From Setomelanomma holmii (Eukaryota; Ascomycota; Dothideomycetes; Pleosporales; Phaeosphaeriaceae), in assembly GCA_010015745.1 (NCBI GenBank), contig ML978224.1, positions 1 to 64,000 on the forward strand: a stretch of DNA of 64,000 nt, written 5' to 3'. The translations under genes and the position numbers were made by a program. Below are positions 10,838-21,740 of this stretch, one piece after another. Position 1 is the stretch's first letter. Each line of letters starts with the position of its first letter. The notes under the pieces were generated by a model. It ran no database searches, was not told where the DNA came from, and saw only the letters and a list, made by a program, of their open reading frames with translations.

Positions 10838-12721
10838 ACGTACTTCACATGCGAGTGGCTCATACAAGCGAATGGCTCACGCTGCCAAGACCCCACCAAA
10901 ATCTACTCTCACCTACAGTAGACACGCGATGTCTCAACAACACAACGAGCTACCAGCTTTACAAGAGGCCCGAATAAAGCTTGCGATTGAGGCTATCAAA
11001 CGAGACGCGAATATCTCCCAACGACGCGCTGCAGACATCTACCGCGTTCCTCAAAAAACACTCAGCAATCGACTTGCTGGTATCCCCTTCCGACGCGATT
11101 GCACGCCCAACTCACGAAAGCTCACCTTATCAGAGGAGGAGGTGATTATCCATCATATACTCAGCCTTGCTGCGCGAGGATTCCCGCCCCGGCTTGACGC
11201 TGTAACAGATATGGCCAATCTACTGCGCAAGCAGCGCGGCCAGCAGCCAGTAGGCCTTCACTGGGCTAACAACCTCGTCGGACGTCGCCCTGAGCTCCAA
11301 ATCAGCTTCAATCGCAGGATAGATTACAAGAGAGCTCTCTGCGAAGATCCTGAGGTCGTACGAGGCTGGTTCCGGCTTGTAGAGAACATGAAGGCGAAGC
11401 ATGGCATCCTTGATGAAGATACCTACAACTTTGATGAGTCTGGCTTTATGATGGGCATGATATCAGCTGAGGCAGTGGTTACAGGCTCTGAGCGTCGAGG
11501 ACGGCCTAAGACGGTACAGCAGGGTAATCGAGAGTGGACTACCGTCATCCAAGGCATCAACGCGACTGGGTGGGCAATCCCGCCCTTCGTCATCTTTCAG
11601 GGCAAGCACCACCTCTCTGCCTGGTACAAGGAGGAGAGCCTGCCTTCAGATTAGGTTATTGCAGTCTCTGAGAACGGCTGGACAACAAATGAGCTTGGGC
11701 TGCAGTGGTTAAAGCACTTCGACGCGCATACTAAAAAACGTACTGTGGGGAGAGTACGTTTACTTATTATTGACGGCCACGAGAGCCACAACTCGCTCGA
11801 CTTCTAGAAATACTGCGAGGAGAACAATATTATTACTCTCCAGATGCCTCCTCACTCGTCCCACATTCTGCAGCCTCTTGACGTGGGTTGTTTCTCGCTG
11901 ATGAAGAAGGCGTATAGGCGCCAAGCCGAGAGGTTGATGTGCAACGGGATCAACCACATTACCAAACTTGAGTTCTTACCCTGCTTTATTGCTGCTTATA
12001 AGGACTCTATTACAGAAAGCAATATCCAGGGAAGCTTTTAAGGCGCTAGCTTAGTTCCACTTGACCTAGAGGCGGTGATATCCAAGATGGACGTCCGCCT
12101 TCGTACACCCACCCCACCTGCTGTTGACGTCGCTGCCTGGGTGTCCAGAACACCAAGTAATTCCCTAGAAATTGGGTCGCAATCGACGCTGGTTCGAGAG
12201 AGGATTCAAAGGCACATAGATAGCTCGCCTACTTCAATAGTTGATGCAGTTGAAAAGCTCGCTAAAGGCGCTGAGAGGATGGCACATGAATTGGTGTTGA
12301 TGAACAACCAAGTTAAGCAGCTTCAGGAAGCCAATGCAGCCGCCTCACGCCGTAAAGCGCGCAAAAGAAAGCGTATACAGGCAGAAGGTATCCTTACAGC
12401 TGAAGAGGGCGTGCGCTTAACTACCTTGAAGGAGTTTGCAGCGCGTAGTGATAGGAAGAAGGCGAAGAAGAGCGCGCGTGCTGAAGGCAGTGAGCCGACT
12501 CAAAGGCGCTGCAAACGCTGTGGGGAGGCTGGGCACAACTCACGCACATGTAAAAAGGAAGCAGAAATAGTCTCTGATTAATATAGAGTACCGTGTAGTA
12601 CCGTACAGAACCGTCTTCTACTGTAAGGGCGCGATTTCTATTGTAGGTGAGAGTAGATTTTGGTGGGGGCTTGGCAGCGTGAGCCATTCGCTTGTATGAG
12701 CCACTCGCATGTGAAGTACGT
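10838..12721 (+). mobile_element. Fot1/pogo-type DNA transposon, copy 2 (1,884 bp)
   Basis: Starts directly after the TA that ends copy 1 and is followed by TA at 12722-12723. Its terminal inverted repeats (ACGTACTTCACATGCGAGTG...) match each other with about two differences over 85 bp, but differ clearly from those of copy 1, so it belongs to a sister subfamily. Same orientation and same length as copy 1. Confidence 0.92.
10929..12581 (+). pseudogene. Fot1/pogo transposase, copy 2, with three nonsense codons
   Basis: 551 codons from ATG at 10929 to TAA at 12579-12581, interrupted only by TAG after LPSD (11652-11654), TAG after NSLDF and TAA after QGSF. The DDE core (YNFDESGFMMG, LLIIDGHES) and the CCHC knuckle (CKRCGEAGHNSRTC) are intact. 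The second stop corresponds to CAG in copy 1 within a CCAG context, so a C-to-T change. It is less damaged than copy 1 and is the better guide to the family sequence. Confidence 0.9.
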
Positions 12722-12756
12722 TATACGTAATTCGAACTAAGCATAAAAAAAACAAT

Positions 12757-12822
12757 CGACTAGCAATTGCAGTATCCACCTAATGGGTGCTCCCACTGGG
12801 CGGATACTACAATTGCAAGTCG
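12757..12822. repeat. Large imperfect hairpin
   Basis: Arms of about 24 bp, CGACTAGCAATTGCAGTATC and TACTACAATTGCAAGTCG, face each other across a spacer of about 18 bp. It stands just outside the copy-2 element and before the assembly gap. It could be the end of a small foldback or MITE-type element whose remainder is lost in the gap. Confidence 0.55.
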
Positions 12823-12926
12823 AGGGCTTAATATAGGCTTAGTATACACCTCTACCAAGGCAGCTAGGCTTATTAGTGTCAGATATGAGCGCGTCTTGGA
12901 GGATTCCTGGCATCGATCTGTCAGAT

Positions 12927-13211
12927 NNNNNNNNNNNNNNNNNNNNNNNNNNNNNNNNNNNNNNNNNNNNNNNNNNNNNNNNNNNNNNNNNNNNNNNNNN
13001 NNNNNNNNNNNNNNNNNNNNNNNNNNNNNNNNNNNNNNNNNNNNNNNNNNNNNNNNNNNNNNNNNNNNNNNNNNNNNNNNNNNNNNNNNNNNNNNNNNNN
13101 NNNNNNNNNNNNNNNNNNNNNNNNNNNNNNNNNNNNNNNNNNNNNNNNNNNNNNNNNNNNNNNNNNNNNNNNNNNNNNNNNNNNNNNNNNNNNNNNNNNN
13201 NNNNNNNNNNN
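12927..13211. other. Assembly gap (285 N)
   Basis: A run of 285 undetermined bases. It sits exactly where a third Fot1-type copy should have its body, so the true length may be quite different from 285. Confidence 0.99.
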
Positions 13212-13306
13212 TGTACAGGACTGTTTTCTACTGTTGGGGTGTGTTTTCTACTGTAGGTAACAGTAGATTTTGGTGGGGGCTTGGCAGAGTGATCAGCTCG
13301 CTTGTA

Positions 13307-15449
13307 GCGTGGGTGATCGCGTGCCGACCACCTTCGCGTGCCGACCACCCCGCACATCATCACCCAAACTTACCACCAACTTCAAGACGCAGTATCTCCA
13401 CTAATATAGAACCTATTGACAAAGTAGTTAAAGCAATGAAATTGCACGACTCTAGAGAACAACTTTCGTATACAAAGTGTGCAGATATCTTCAAAGTCAA
13501 CTGAATTACGCTAGCCCGAAGATGCAAGGGTGTTCAGGGCAGTGTGGCAGCCAAAAACGTTAACTAAAGAAAACTCAGCCTATAACAAGAGGCAGAGCTT
13601 ATAGATTATATCAAAGACCTTACAGTCTGAGGACTTCCACCTACTAGAGCTATGACGCGACGATTTGCGTCTGAGATAGCCAAACAGCCTGTGGGAGAGG
13701 CGTGGGTGGGGCGCTTTTTAAAGAGACACAAGGACTAACTCTCGTCTAAATGGGCGGCTGGTATAGACGCTGTACGTCACCACGCTGACTCAGAGTACAA
13801 CTACAACCTCTACTTTGATCTGCTCTATGACAAGATGCAGCAGTATAATGTAGAGCCTCGTCACTCGTACAATATGGACGAGAAGGGCTTCATGATTGGG
13901 GTCACTTCAAGGACAAAGAGAGTCTTCTCTAAGAGCTTATGGGAGACAAAAAGAGTCAGAGACTCACTTCAAGACGGCTCTCGTGAGTGGGTAACTGTCC
14001 TAGCATGTGCTTGTGCTGATGGAACAAGTCTTCCTCCTGGTCTCATCTACCAGGCCCAGAACGGTAACATCCGGTCGTCCTGGGTAGAGGATATTAAGGT
14101 CAGCAAGCACAACGTCTTTGTCACTTCATCTCCCTCTGGATAGACAAACAATGACGTAGGACTGGCCTGGCTTAAGCAGGTATTTGACCGTCATACCAAG
14201 AAGAAAGCGCGCTCAAGTTACTGTCTCCTCATCTTAGATGGCTATAGGAGTTACGTTACTATAGATTTTTTAGAGTATTGCTACAAGAACAAGATTCTTC
14301 TTGCAATCTTTCCTCCTCATTCAACCCACAGCCTTCAGCCACTTGATGTAGTGTTGTTTGCGCCACTTGCAAGAGCGTACACCTAAGAGCTTACTACCTA
14401 CCTTCAATTCACCTAAGGACTTGTCCTAGTTAACAAGGGCGACTTCTTCCCTTTGTTCTGGAAGGCCTAGACCTCTACCTTTAACCAGAGACTTATCTTG
14501 ACGTCCTTTCAAGCTACTGGTATATGGCCAATGGAGAGAGACGTCATACTTTAAAGATTCCGCCTAAAGACGCTAGAACAAGATAAGGAGGCAGGAAGCT
14601 CTCCTGTACTTGCTAAAGAGGACTAGAGAAATATGAGAGACCTTGTAGAGAAGGCAGTAAAAGATAGGATAGAAAAGGAGGCAAAGAAGATTACTCTCTC
14701 TCTCCACCACCTCTAGACGAAAAACAACCTTCTTGTCTATGAGAACAAAGGTCTTGTACGCGCTCTTAACACTAAAAAGAAGCACAAGAAGAAGGGCAAG
14801 ACTCTTGACCTTCAGCAGCGTCAAGAATACTATGGAGGAGCTTAATTCTGGTCACCAAGGAAGTTCAGGGAGGCTTGGTACCGTGAGAGAGTGAGAGCTA
14901 AAGAGGAACTTGAGGAGAAGCTTAAAAAAGCTGAGATGAAGGACCTTAGAGCTCAGGCTGCCTTACTTAAGCAGAAAGAGGCAGAAGAAAGGCGTGTGGC
15001 GCGAGAGATTACTAAGGTAGAGAGAGAGAGAGAGAGAAGGAAAGATTGGCTGCACAAAGGGCTGAAGGGAAGCGTAAGAAACAGGAGGAGAAAGAGGCTG
15101 CAACCGCCCAAAAATCTCTACAATTGCCCCAAAGAGGCAAGAGAGCAGCCTCTTATAAGGCTAGGCCAAAGGCAAAGAAAGCGCGCCAGGCGCAATCTGC
15201 CAAAGGTAGTGGTGGTGGTGGTGAGCCTGCATGCCCACCCCCAACCAAAACCACCAGTAATGGCCGCACCGTGCAAAAACCTAGTAAATATTGGTAGCCA
15301 AATTGATCGCAAGCATCACTTTACTACTCCACCAAAAAATCTCGTGATAATATCTACTGTGGGTGGCAGTAGAGCTTCATTTTCTACTGTGGGCAAGTGT
15401 AGCTTTGGTGGTCGCCACGCGAAGGTGGTCGCCACGCGATCGTGCACGG
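13307..15449 (+). mobile_element. Nested pogo-type transposon of a second lineage (2,143 bp)
   Basis: Terminal inverted repeats of about 43 bp, GCGTGGGTGATCGCGTGCCG at the left and its near-complement at the right, contain a doubled motif TCGCGTGSCGACCACC. A TA duplication marks insertion into the Fot1 terminus. Its transposase is related to that of the element at 62.2 kb, not to the Fot1 copies beside it. Confidence 0.88.
13406..15297 (+). pseudogene. pogo-type transposase of the nested element, decayed
   Basis: The start codon is lost: the position matching ATGGGC in the 62.2-kb relative reads ATAGAA (13406-13408), a TGG-to-TAG type change. The frame can be followed through about ten stops: QLSYTKCADIF, GLPPTRAMTRRFASEIAKQ (helix-turn-helix), YNMDEKGFMIG and LLILDGYRS (DDE core), PPHSTHSLQPLD, then a charged coiled coil. 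A slip in a GA run near 15020-15040 shifts the last part to the frame ending at 15297. Several TAG stops equal TGG in the relative (e.g. SSG-stop-TNND against SSGWTNND). Confidence 0.85.
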
Positions 15450-15566
15450 TATGATCAGCTCGCTTGTGAAGTACGTTACCCTTCAAAAACAGTCCTAAAA
15501 AACCCGTCAAATTGATCGCAACACAGCTCCAATCCTAACTCCGCCATCCCTCAGCTGAGAGGAAGA

Positions 15567-17000
15567 ATGGCGGAAGTAGGGACCCCAGACCGTCCTTTGG
15601 CGCCTGGGAATCTGGCTGCAACTCAACCAGATAAGCCTGCCTCACCTAGTCACTAGAACTTTATACGCTCCTCTAGATAGTCCTAGATAATTCCTCTGTC
15701 TAGCTTCTCTCTGAATACAGGTAGAGGACCGCGCGCCTAGGCAACAGCCAGTACTACAGGTGTGGTAACCCAGAAGATTGCACCAGCACTCTAGGCCTTT
15801 CAAGCTAAGTACAACATGATCTCAGCACTTGCTAGCACTATTGATGCCTTCATGTGCCAGTATACCAGCCCAGAAGAAGCCCTAATTGCCAAAGCCCTCT
15901 GCAAACAAGTCACAGAGGCCCTAACTAGCATCCTTAATCCCTCCTAAGGCACCACTCCTAGGACTACACCTACCGTAAGCAATTCTGAATCCTCCTATCA
16001 ATCCTGGGCGGAGGTGGCTAGAACCCCGAAAAATTCGGCCCCCCTGGCTAGAGGAGGGGCTAAGGCCTATCTAGCAACAATAGCCTAAAAGAATGTTCTC
16101 TACAATAACAGACTAACTGATTAGCGCATCCTGATCACCACCTTAGCAGAGGCACGCCTTGCTCAACCCTCTAGATACGCAATTTGGCAGGCTATCTGCC
16201 AGGCAGTCCTAAATATCACTTTAGCTAACGTGCCTAAGGCCACTGCAACAAAGACAGGCTAGGCAATTACCCTAGCTAGTCTTAATATACAATCACGCCT
16301 TATAGAGCATAAGAACCGCCAGCTTATAGTCTAGGCAGTCGCTGGAGATAACGCAAGACTCCCTACTGTCTAGACTAACTATGCAGTCTAGGGTCTAGCT
16401 AGCGCCCTTACAGCTCTTGACAGAACACCTATTAATGTTACTACTGAATTAATTAAGGAAGAAGTGCTAGCACAGACACAGAAAGAGCCGATTAGCTGCC
16501 AGCCTTCTAGGCACGGCCCTAGAGCAAATATGCTGACTACCTGGATTATATCCTTTACTCAGAAGGTACCCTTATTCTAGCTCTTTGATAGCAACTAGTC
16601 TAAGGAAATTAAGAAGGCCCCTATTATTAAACGACATAATCCTGGCTGCCAGGGCTTCTGTAACCCCACCAGATGCACCTAAGACCCTCACTGCAGCACC
16701 TGTAGCATTCCTATTGCAAAACACACCAGCCCCTATAGAGACTTGTGTGAAGGCCACCCTAGATGCGCTAATTACTACAGGCCCTATTAGGCCTTATACT
16801 CTAACTGCGCCGCAGCTCTCTAGAGAACTGCTGGCTGGGTTGTTAGACCTATAAAGAAAGAGCTGGCCGCAGCCTGCTAGGCAGGACACCTAGCTTTCCT
16901 CTAGGAAAGCCTCTAAGCTAACGCCTCTGAATCTAGCAGAGAGGACGCAGCACCAGACCCCTCCCTAACCGCAACTGCAGCTGCGCCTACTGAGGTTCTA
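15567..17000 (+). pseudogene. LINE ORF1 (gag-like), nonsense-riddled
   Basis: ATG at 15567 opens MAEVGTPDRPLAPGNLAATQ. Downstream the segment SYQSWAEVARTP is typical of the ORF1 of fungal Tad1-like LINEs, followed by a Thr/Ala-rich stretch. Many TAG codons interrupt it from about 15660 onward. The 3' boundary is approximate. Confidence 0.65.
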
Positions 17001-17199
17001 ACACAGGCACCGGCTAAAAGAACCTAAACCCTAACAACCTCCACCCCTATTGCTAGGTCTACTTCAGGACTAGCTAAAAGGCCTACACGCAAAACTTATA
17101 AAACTACAAACCTCAACCTGCACTAACTCTTACAGCAGAGCGTCACCTACAAACCAGACTACACTAGTCTGTTGTTGGAGCCAACAGACGTCGAAATGA

Positions 17200-20100
17200 G
17201 CAAGTCCTCTTCTGCATGATAGGACAACACCTATACAACACTAGCAGTAATCAGCTGCACAAAACAGCCTAAGGTATACTTATTGCCTAGGCCAACATTA
17301 GTAAGAGCTCACCTAGCTATATCACAATCTTACAACTTGCATAGGAAATAAAGGTAGACGTTGTATGCGTCTAAGAACCCTTCACCTGCTTAGATTCTAA
17401 AACCTTAACACACTCTAGATATAACTTGCATGCTCTAGTGACTAACTAGGGCTATAATAACCCTGAAACTAGAGAAGCACTTCGCCTCTAGGTTATGACC
17501 TATGTCTGCAAAGACTATAGACTTCAGTCTGAAGTTATCTTCCTAAGAATTAACTGAGACTTGCTCTAGGTTAAGGTGAATAGCTACTTAATTCTAAACG
17601 CCTACTGCTAACCTGTTAGTACTAGAGTTTTACAGTACATCACTAGCTGCACTCCCCCACCCTTATCTATCGTAGGAGGTGACTTGAACGCCCGCCATCT
17701 AGCCTTCGAGCCTGGCACAGACTCCCGCAACAGAGGCATTGAACTGAACTAGTAGTCTATTAACAACAACATGAGCTTTATTAGAGAGCCTGGCGAAGCC
17801 ACTCACTAGGCTAGGCATGTCCTTGACCTTACCTTCTCAGATATCCCCTTTGCTACGACTGAAGTAGTAGATGACCTATACTGTAGCTCTAACCACTTTA
17901 CCTTACTTACTACAATCCCCGCTAGAGGGCGTCAACCTCTAGACTAATTCTACTACAGAGTGCTAACAAGACGCCTGCACTAGTTTAACGCTCTTGTTAA
18001 ACTACACCTTTAAGCATACCTAATCAGCCCTATTAACACTAAAACAGACATTAAGTTATCTATTGCTAGCTTAGAAAAAGCCCTGTAGACTGCGCTCAAG
18101 GGCGCTAGCACACCAGATAGAGCAAAAGGTCACTCAGCACCATGGTGGACAGAAGAATGCGTAGAAGCCCACAGCCGGCACTAGGTTGCTAGGAACTCAG
18201 CAGAACTAGGGTTAATCCTAACTGAAACTAGAGAATTCCTTACTATTGTCTAGAAAGTAAAGAAGGAATACTAAGCAAACTAGATCAATAACATCACTAC
18301 AGATAAGGAACTATACAGCCTGCTAGGCTGGCACAAACTCACCCTAGGACAGCAGGACATCCCACTTATTGTTAACAACTAAACTATCTCAGACCTACTA
18401 GCAAAGGCTGAGGCCCTGCAGGTAGAAATCCTAGACCGGTTCAGCGCTGACGATGACCTGCCAGAACTAGTGTGGTCTACTGAATCACCACCAGGTAAAC
18501 TTCCATAGGACACTCACATCCCTATAGAAGAAGTTGAGAGAAACACTATTAGGTTGTCTAGCACCTCGCCAGGTACCGACTGAATCACCGTCCGACTTCT
18601 TAAGACCTGCTAGGCTCAGGTTAGGACCTATATCTGCTCTATCTTTCAGAAGTGCCTAGAGCTCTGCTATTTCTCTACAGCCTAGAAAACTGCTGAAGTC
18701 GCTATGATACTAAAGGTTAGCAAGAAGGACTGTACATCCCTGAGATCTATGCGCCTAATAGCCCTCTTATCCTGCCTAGGCAAAGGACTAGAACAGCTTG
18801 TAGCAAGACGGCTAGCCTGGACCGTAATAACCTACAAGATACTCAGCCCTAGCACGTAGGCGCGCTCCCGAAACGCTCTGCAATAGACCTGCTAGTATCT
18901 TTCACACATGATACACAAAGAGCTTAGGCATTAGGTAAGAAGGTGACTATAGTTACTATAGACGTTTAGGGGGCCTTTGACGCACTCCTTAAGAACTGAC
19001 TACTTAACTGCATAGCAAAGCAGGGCTGGCTAGACCTAGTGCTTAAATTTGTTAACAGTTTCCTTACAGATCGCAAAGTTAGGGTTAGATTAGGCAAGGA
19101 AACCACCTAGTGCCACACTGTTGCCTGCGGAACACCCTAAGGATCACCACTATCCCTAGTCCTCTACACACTATACCTTGCAGAGCTTCTGAACTAGGAC
19201 ACAACCTGCCGCTTCAGATATGCTGACAATGTCTGCCTATACTAGGCCTCTGACTCTCTCGATAAAAACGTCCGCTTGCTAGCAGAAGATATCAAAGCTA
19301 TCAACAAGTAGGAGGCAGCAAACAAGGTAGCCTTTGCACCAGAAAAGTTAGAAATAATGTACCTCACTAGGCAATAGGATAACTACTCTCCACCCTGCGT
19401 TGTAGACGCTACCCTCACTATTACACTGATCACAGATCAGCATAACAGAGTCTAACCCACCTGCTGATAGCTTAGGGTTTAGTTTGATTAAAAGCTTAAC
19501 TTTAAAAGACATGTTAAAACTAGAGCAGTAATAGCCTGCAAAGTCGCCTATCACATCTGTAGCCTTGCTAACACAGTCTATAGCCCCCTAGCCTCAGCCC
19601 TTCGCAAAGCTGTCACTACCTGTATAATGCTATGCCTCCTCTACAGAGTAGAAGCATGGTTTGAAGGCTGCACTAAGAACCCTCTAACTAATCAATCAGA
19701 CTAACCGCCTGTATTTAGCACCAGGATCAGCTAGCACCTTAAAGCCCTTAACCAGACGCTCACTATTGCAGCTCGCGCCATCCTCCCTGCATAGAAAACC
19801 TACCTAGGGTAGGCACTCTTTTAAGACGCTAGCTTACTATCAGCACTTATTACGTTAGAAGAAGCAAAGCTAAGATTTGCTCTGCATCTCTAGACAGTTA
19901 ACAAGAATCACCTACTTACAGCCAGGATCAAGATCCTGGTGTTACAGAGGGGCAGAGGAGCTAGAGGTTTACAGAAGGCGCATTCTAAAGTCTAGAGACT
20001 TAGGTTAATCCTTCCTACCACCCTTAGACACACTCTTATAGCGCCGCACTACTCTCTAGGGTGCCGCACTGATCTAACGAACGGCATAGCTAAGGCTGAG

Positions 20101-21230
20101 GCTGCCAAATTATTCACGGAGTAGTAGGACACCCTTACTTACTAGGACGTTACTATCTTCTCTGATAGATCAGAACAGCGCATCAACAGCGAACGCTCTG
20201 TCACCTATAGCTACGCCATATACCAGGCCCAGACCCAGATTGCCACAGGGAGGGGGTTACTTAATCCCTAATTCTATGTGTTTTGTTGGATGTGGGAGCA
20301 CAAGGCAGGTATGAATGAGGCAGAAGGTTGTTGTATTGAGAGAGCTACTGTGAGCGATTATATACACAACCAGATGAGTAAGCAGGTGACTAACAGAGTC
20401 ACGTGAGATGCAGTTCACAGTGTACTGTGTGAACTGAGGTGCCAGGCTGACATGTTTGATGCCGAAGCAGTAGGTGCGTGGAGAGGTCTCTAGCACGCCA
20501 TCAGACTAGCCCCCTATCGCCACCGCAGGCTATAGATGTGCATTGACTCAACGTCAGTTATCTGGGGTATACAGGGCAACGCCTCTACATCGTCACAATA
20601 GGCATTCCTTAAGTGCTAGACAGCAATGGCAGCCTTTAACATACAAGTGCGCTAGTCGCTAGGCCACACTAGAATCATAGAGAATAAGGCAGCGGACCGC
20701 CTTGCTGATGCTGAAGCAAAAGCACCTAGCCAGCCTTACGGCATGGCCTCAGAACTGACAGCATCTAGGGTACGTTCAATTGCTAAGACCTTTCTTAACG
20801 CTTCTAGGCAGCGCTGGTGGGTTCAAAAGCAGACCTAAATGTTAGCCTAGTACTAGCAATAGGAACTACCCTATTAAACTACAAAGACACCAATCGAACT
20901 AACGCTACTGCGCCCTGTTCTTGCCTATCTGCTAGCTATCTAGTCAGGACATAGGGACTTTGCATAGTACTATATCAAATTTAGACACAACACAGCTAAA
21001 TTGAACTGTTCTTGTAGGCGACTCAAAACACCTAAGCACATGCTCTTCTGTAGAAAGACAAGACGCTCTTTCAGCAGGTGGCCGTTCTAACCTTTCAGCC
21101 CCCTAAGCAATATAGAAGAGGCTGTTAGGTACCTTAAGGCTCTACTTACTAAGCCTGCACACTTCGAAACACTCTTAGAGCTTACTAAGTACTTCACATC
21201 AATCTGCCGGCGATAATTCCAGGTACCTAC
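17200..21230 (+). pseudogene. LINE ORF2: endonuclease, reverse transcriptase, RNase H
   Basis: Reading through the stops, one finds an APE-type endonuclease (DVVCVxEPF near 17355, GGDLNARH near 17680, CSSNHFTLLTT near 17890), a reverse transcriptase (LIALLSCLGKGLEQLVARRL near 18760, ACGTPxGSPLS near 19130, catalytic box YADN at 19219-19230 where YADD is expected), an RNase H (DSTSVIWGIQGNASTS and SLGHTRIIENKAADRLADAEAK near 20540-20730) and a C-terminal CSCRRLKTPKHMLFC zinc-like motif near 21010. Between 17306 and 17911 the frame has seven TAG, two TAA and one TGA but no TGG. Inactive by stops and by D-to-N in the active site. Confidence 0.88.
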
Positions 21231-21671
21231 TAGATTGTCTCAGCACGCCAAAACACAGCAATGAGCAGCTAAAGCCGCTCATTTGTGACCCCGCCTAAGG
21301 CTTAGCGTTACAGAACACAGCACTAAGCGGCCTCAGCCGCTTATGTGTGGTTGTCAGTTCTACGCTTATCTCTTCTGCAAGAAGAAACATAACATACAAA
21401 CCCTCTTATTTGTTACCTTTATACCTCTCCCCTTCTTAGCCTTAACGCTTATGCCCTTAGCCTACTAGCCCTAGAACAAGAGCTCTGCTTCATTGCTCAA
21501 CACATCCCTGGCCCTACGGCCTAGAACCTAGATAGAGTCTTTTCAACTGGCGGAAACTACCCTACCAGACTGCACACACTGCCAACACCCAAAGAATAGG
21601 AGCACCTGAGTACTAGCCAGGGCGCTACCCGTCTTTCATGCCCCCTGGGAGGCTTTCTATAGGACGATAAA

Positions 21672-21700
21672 CAATACATACATACATACATACATACCTA
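21672..21700 (+). repeat. (ACAT)n tail of the LINE
   Basis: Six or so ACAT units mark the 3' end of the retrotransposon. Some LINEs end in a short simple repeat rather than poly(A); the position directly after the ORF2 remnant supports that reading over an independent microsatellite. Confidence 0.75.
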
Positions 21701-21740
21701 ATACAACATCAGTACAGTCCTCAACTTCTTCCTTATATGT

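Larger units (their letters stand above)
13212..15476 (+). mobile_element. Right end of a third Fot1-type element, interrupted by a nested transposon
   Basis: Bases 13212-13306 repeat the right end of copy 1 (10717-10811), apparently without difference. The remaining terminus (TGATCAGCTCGCTTGTGAAGTACGT) reappears at 15452-15476, followed by TA at 15477-15478. The 2,143 bp between are another transposon flanked by a duplicated TA (13305-13306 and 15450-15451). The body and left end are missing, presumably in the N gap. Confidence 0.88.
15479..21700 (+). mobile_element. Tad1-like LINE retrotransposon, near full length, heavily mutated
   Basis: About 6.2 kb holding, in order, an ORF1 (gag-like), an endonuclease, a reverse transcriptase, an RNase H and a Cys-rich tail, ending in a tetranucleotide (ACAT)n tail. 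The 5' end is placed just after the Fot1 terminus but is not exact, and no target-site duplication could be identified. Coding frames stay aligned over kilobases but carry very many TAG codons, mostly where Trp is expected. CTAG is strongly over-represented: about 21 copies in 17041-18000 by hand count, against roughly 4 expected by chance. Confidence 0.9.

Noticed and set aside
12767..13504. Open frames running through the N gap
   Set aside because: They exist only because N codons are not counted as stops; there is no real sequence support.
20257..20496. 79-codon minus-strand frame inside the LINE
   Set aside because: It is antisense to the RNase H region and shows no domain.
15479..21230. 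TAG reassigned to tryptophan (alternative genetic code or suppressor system used by the LINE)
   Set aside because: Some Trp are still TGG (e.g. the PWW at about 18140), Trp also appears as TGA and Gln as TAA, and host genes such as ArfGAP and the dienoyl-CoA reductase end in TAG and use TGG for Trp. Directed C-to-T mutation explains all of this.
21672..21700. Independent ACAT microsatellite
   Set aside because: Its position at the exact 3' end of the LINE makes it the element's tail.
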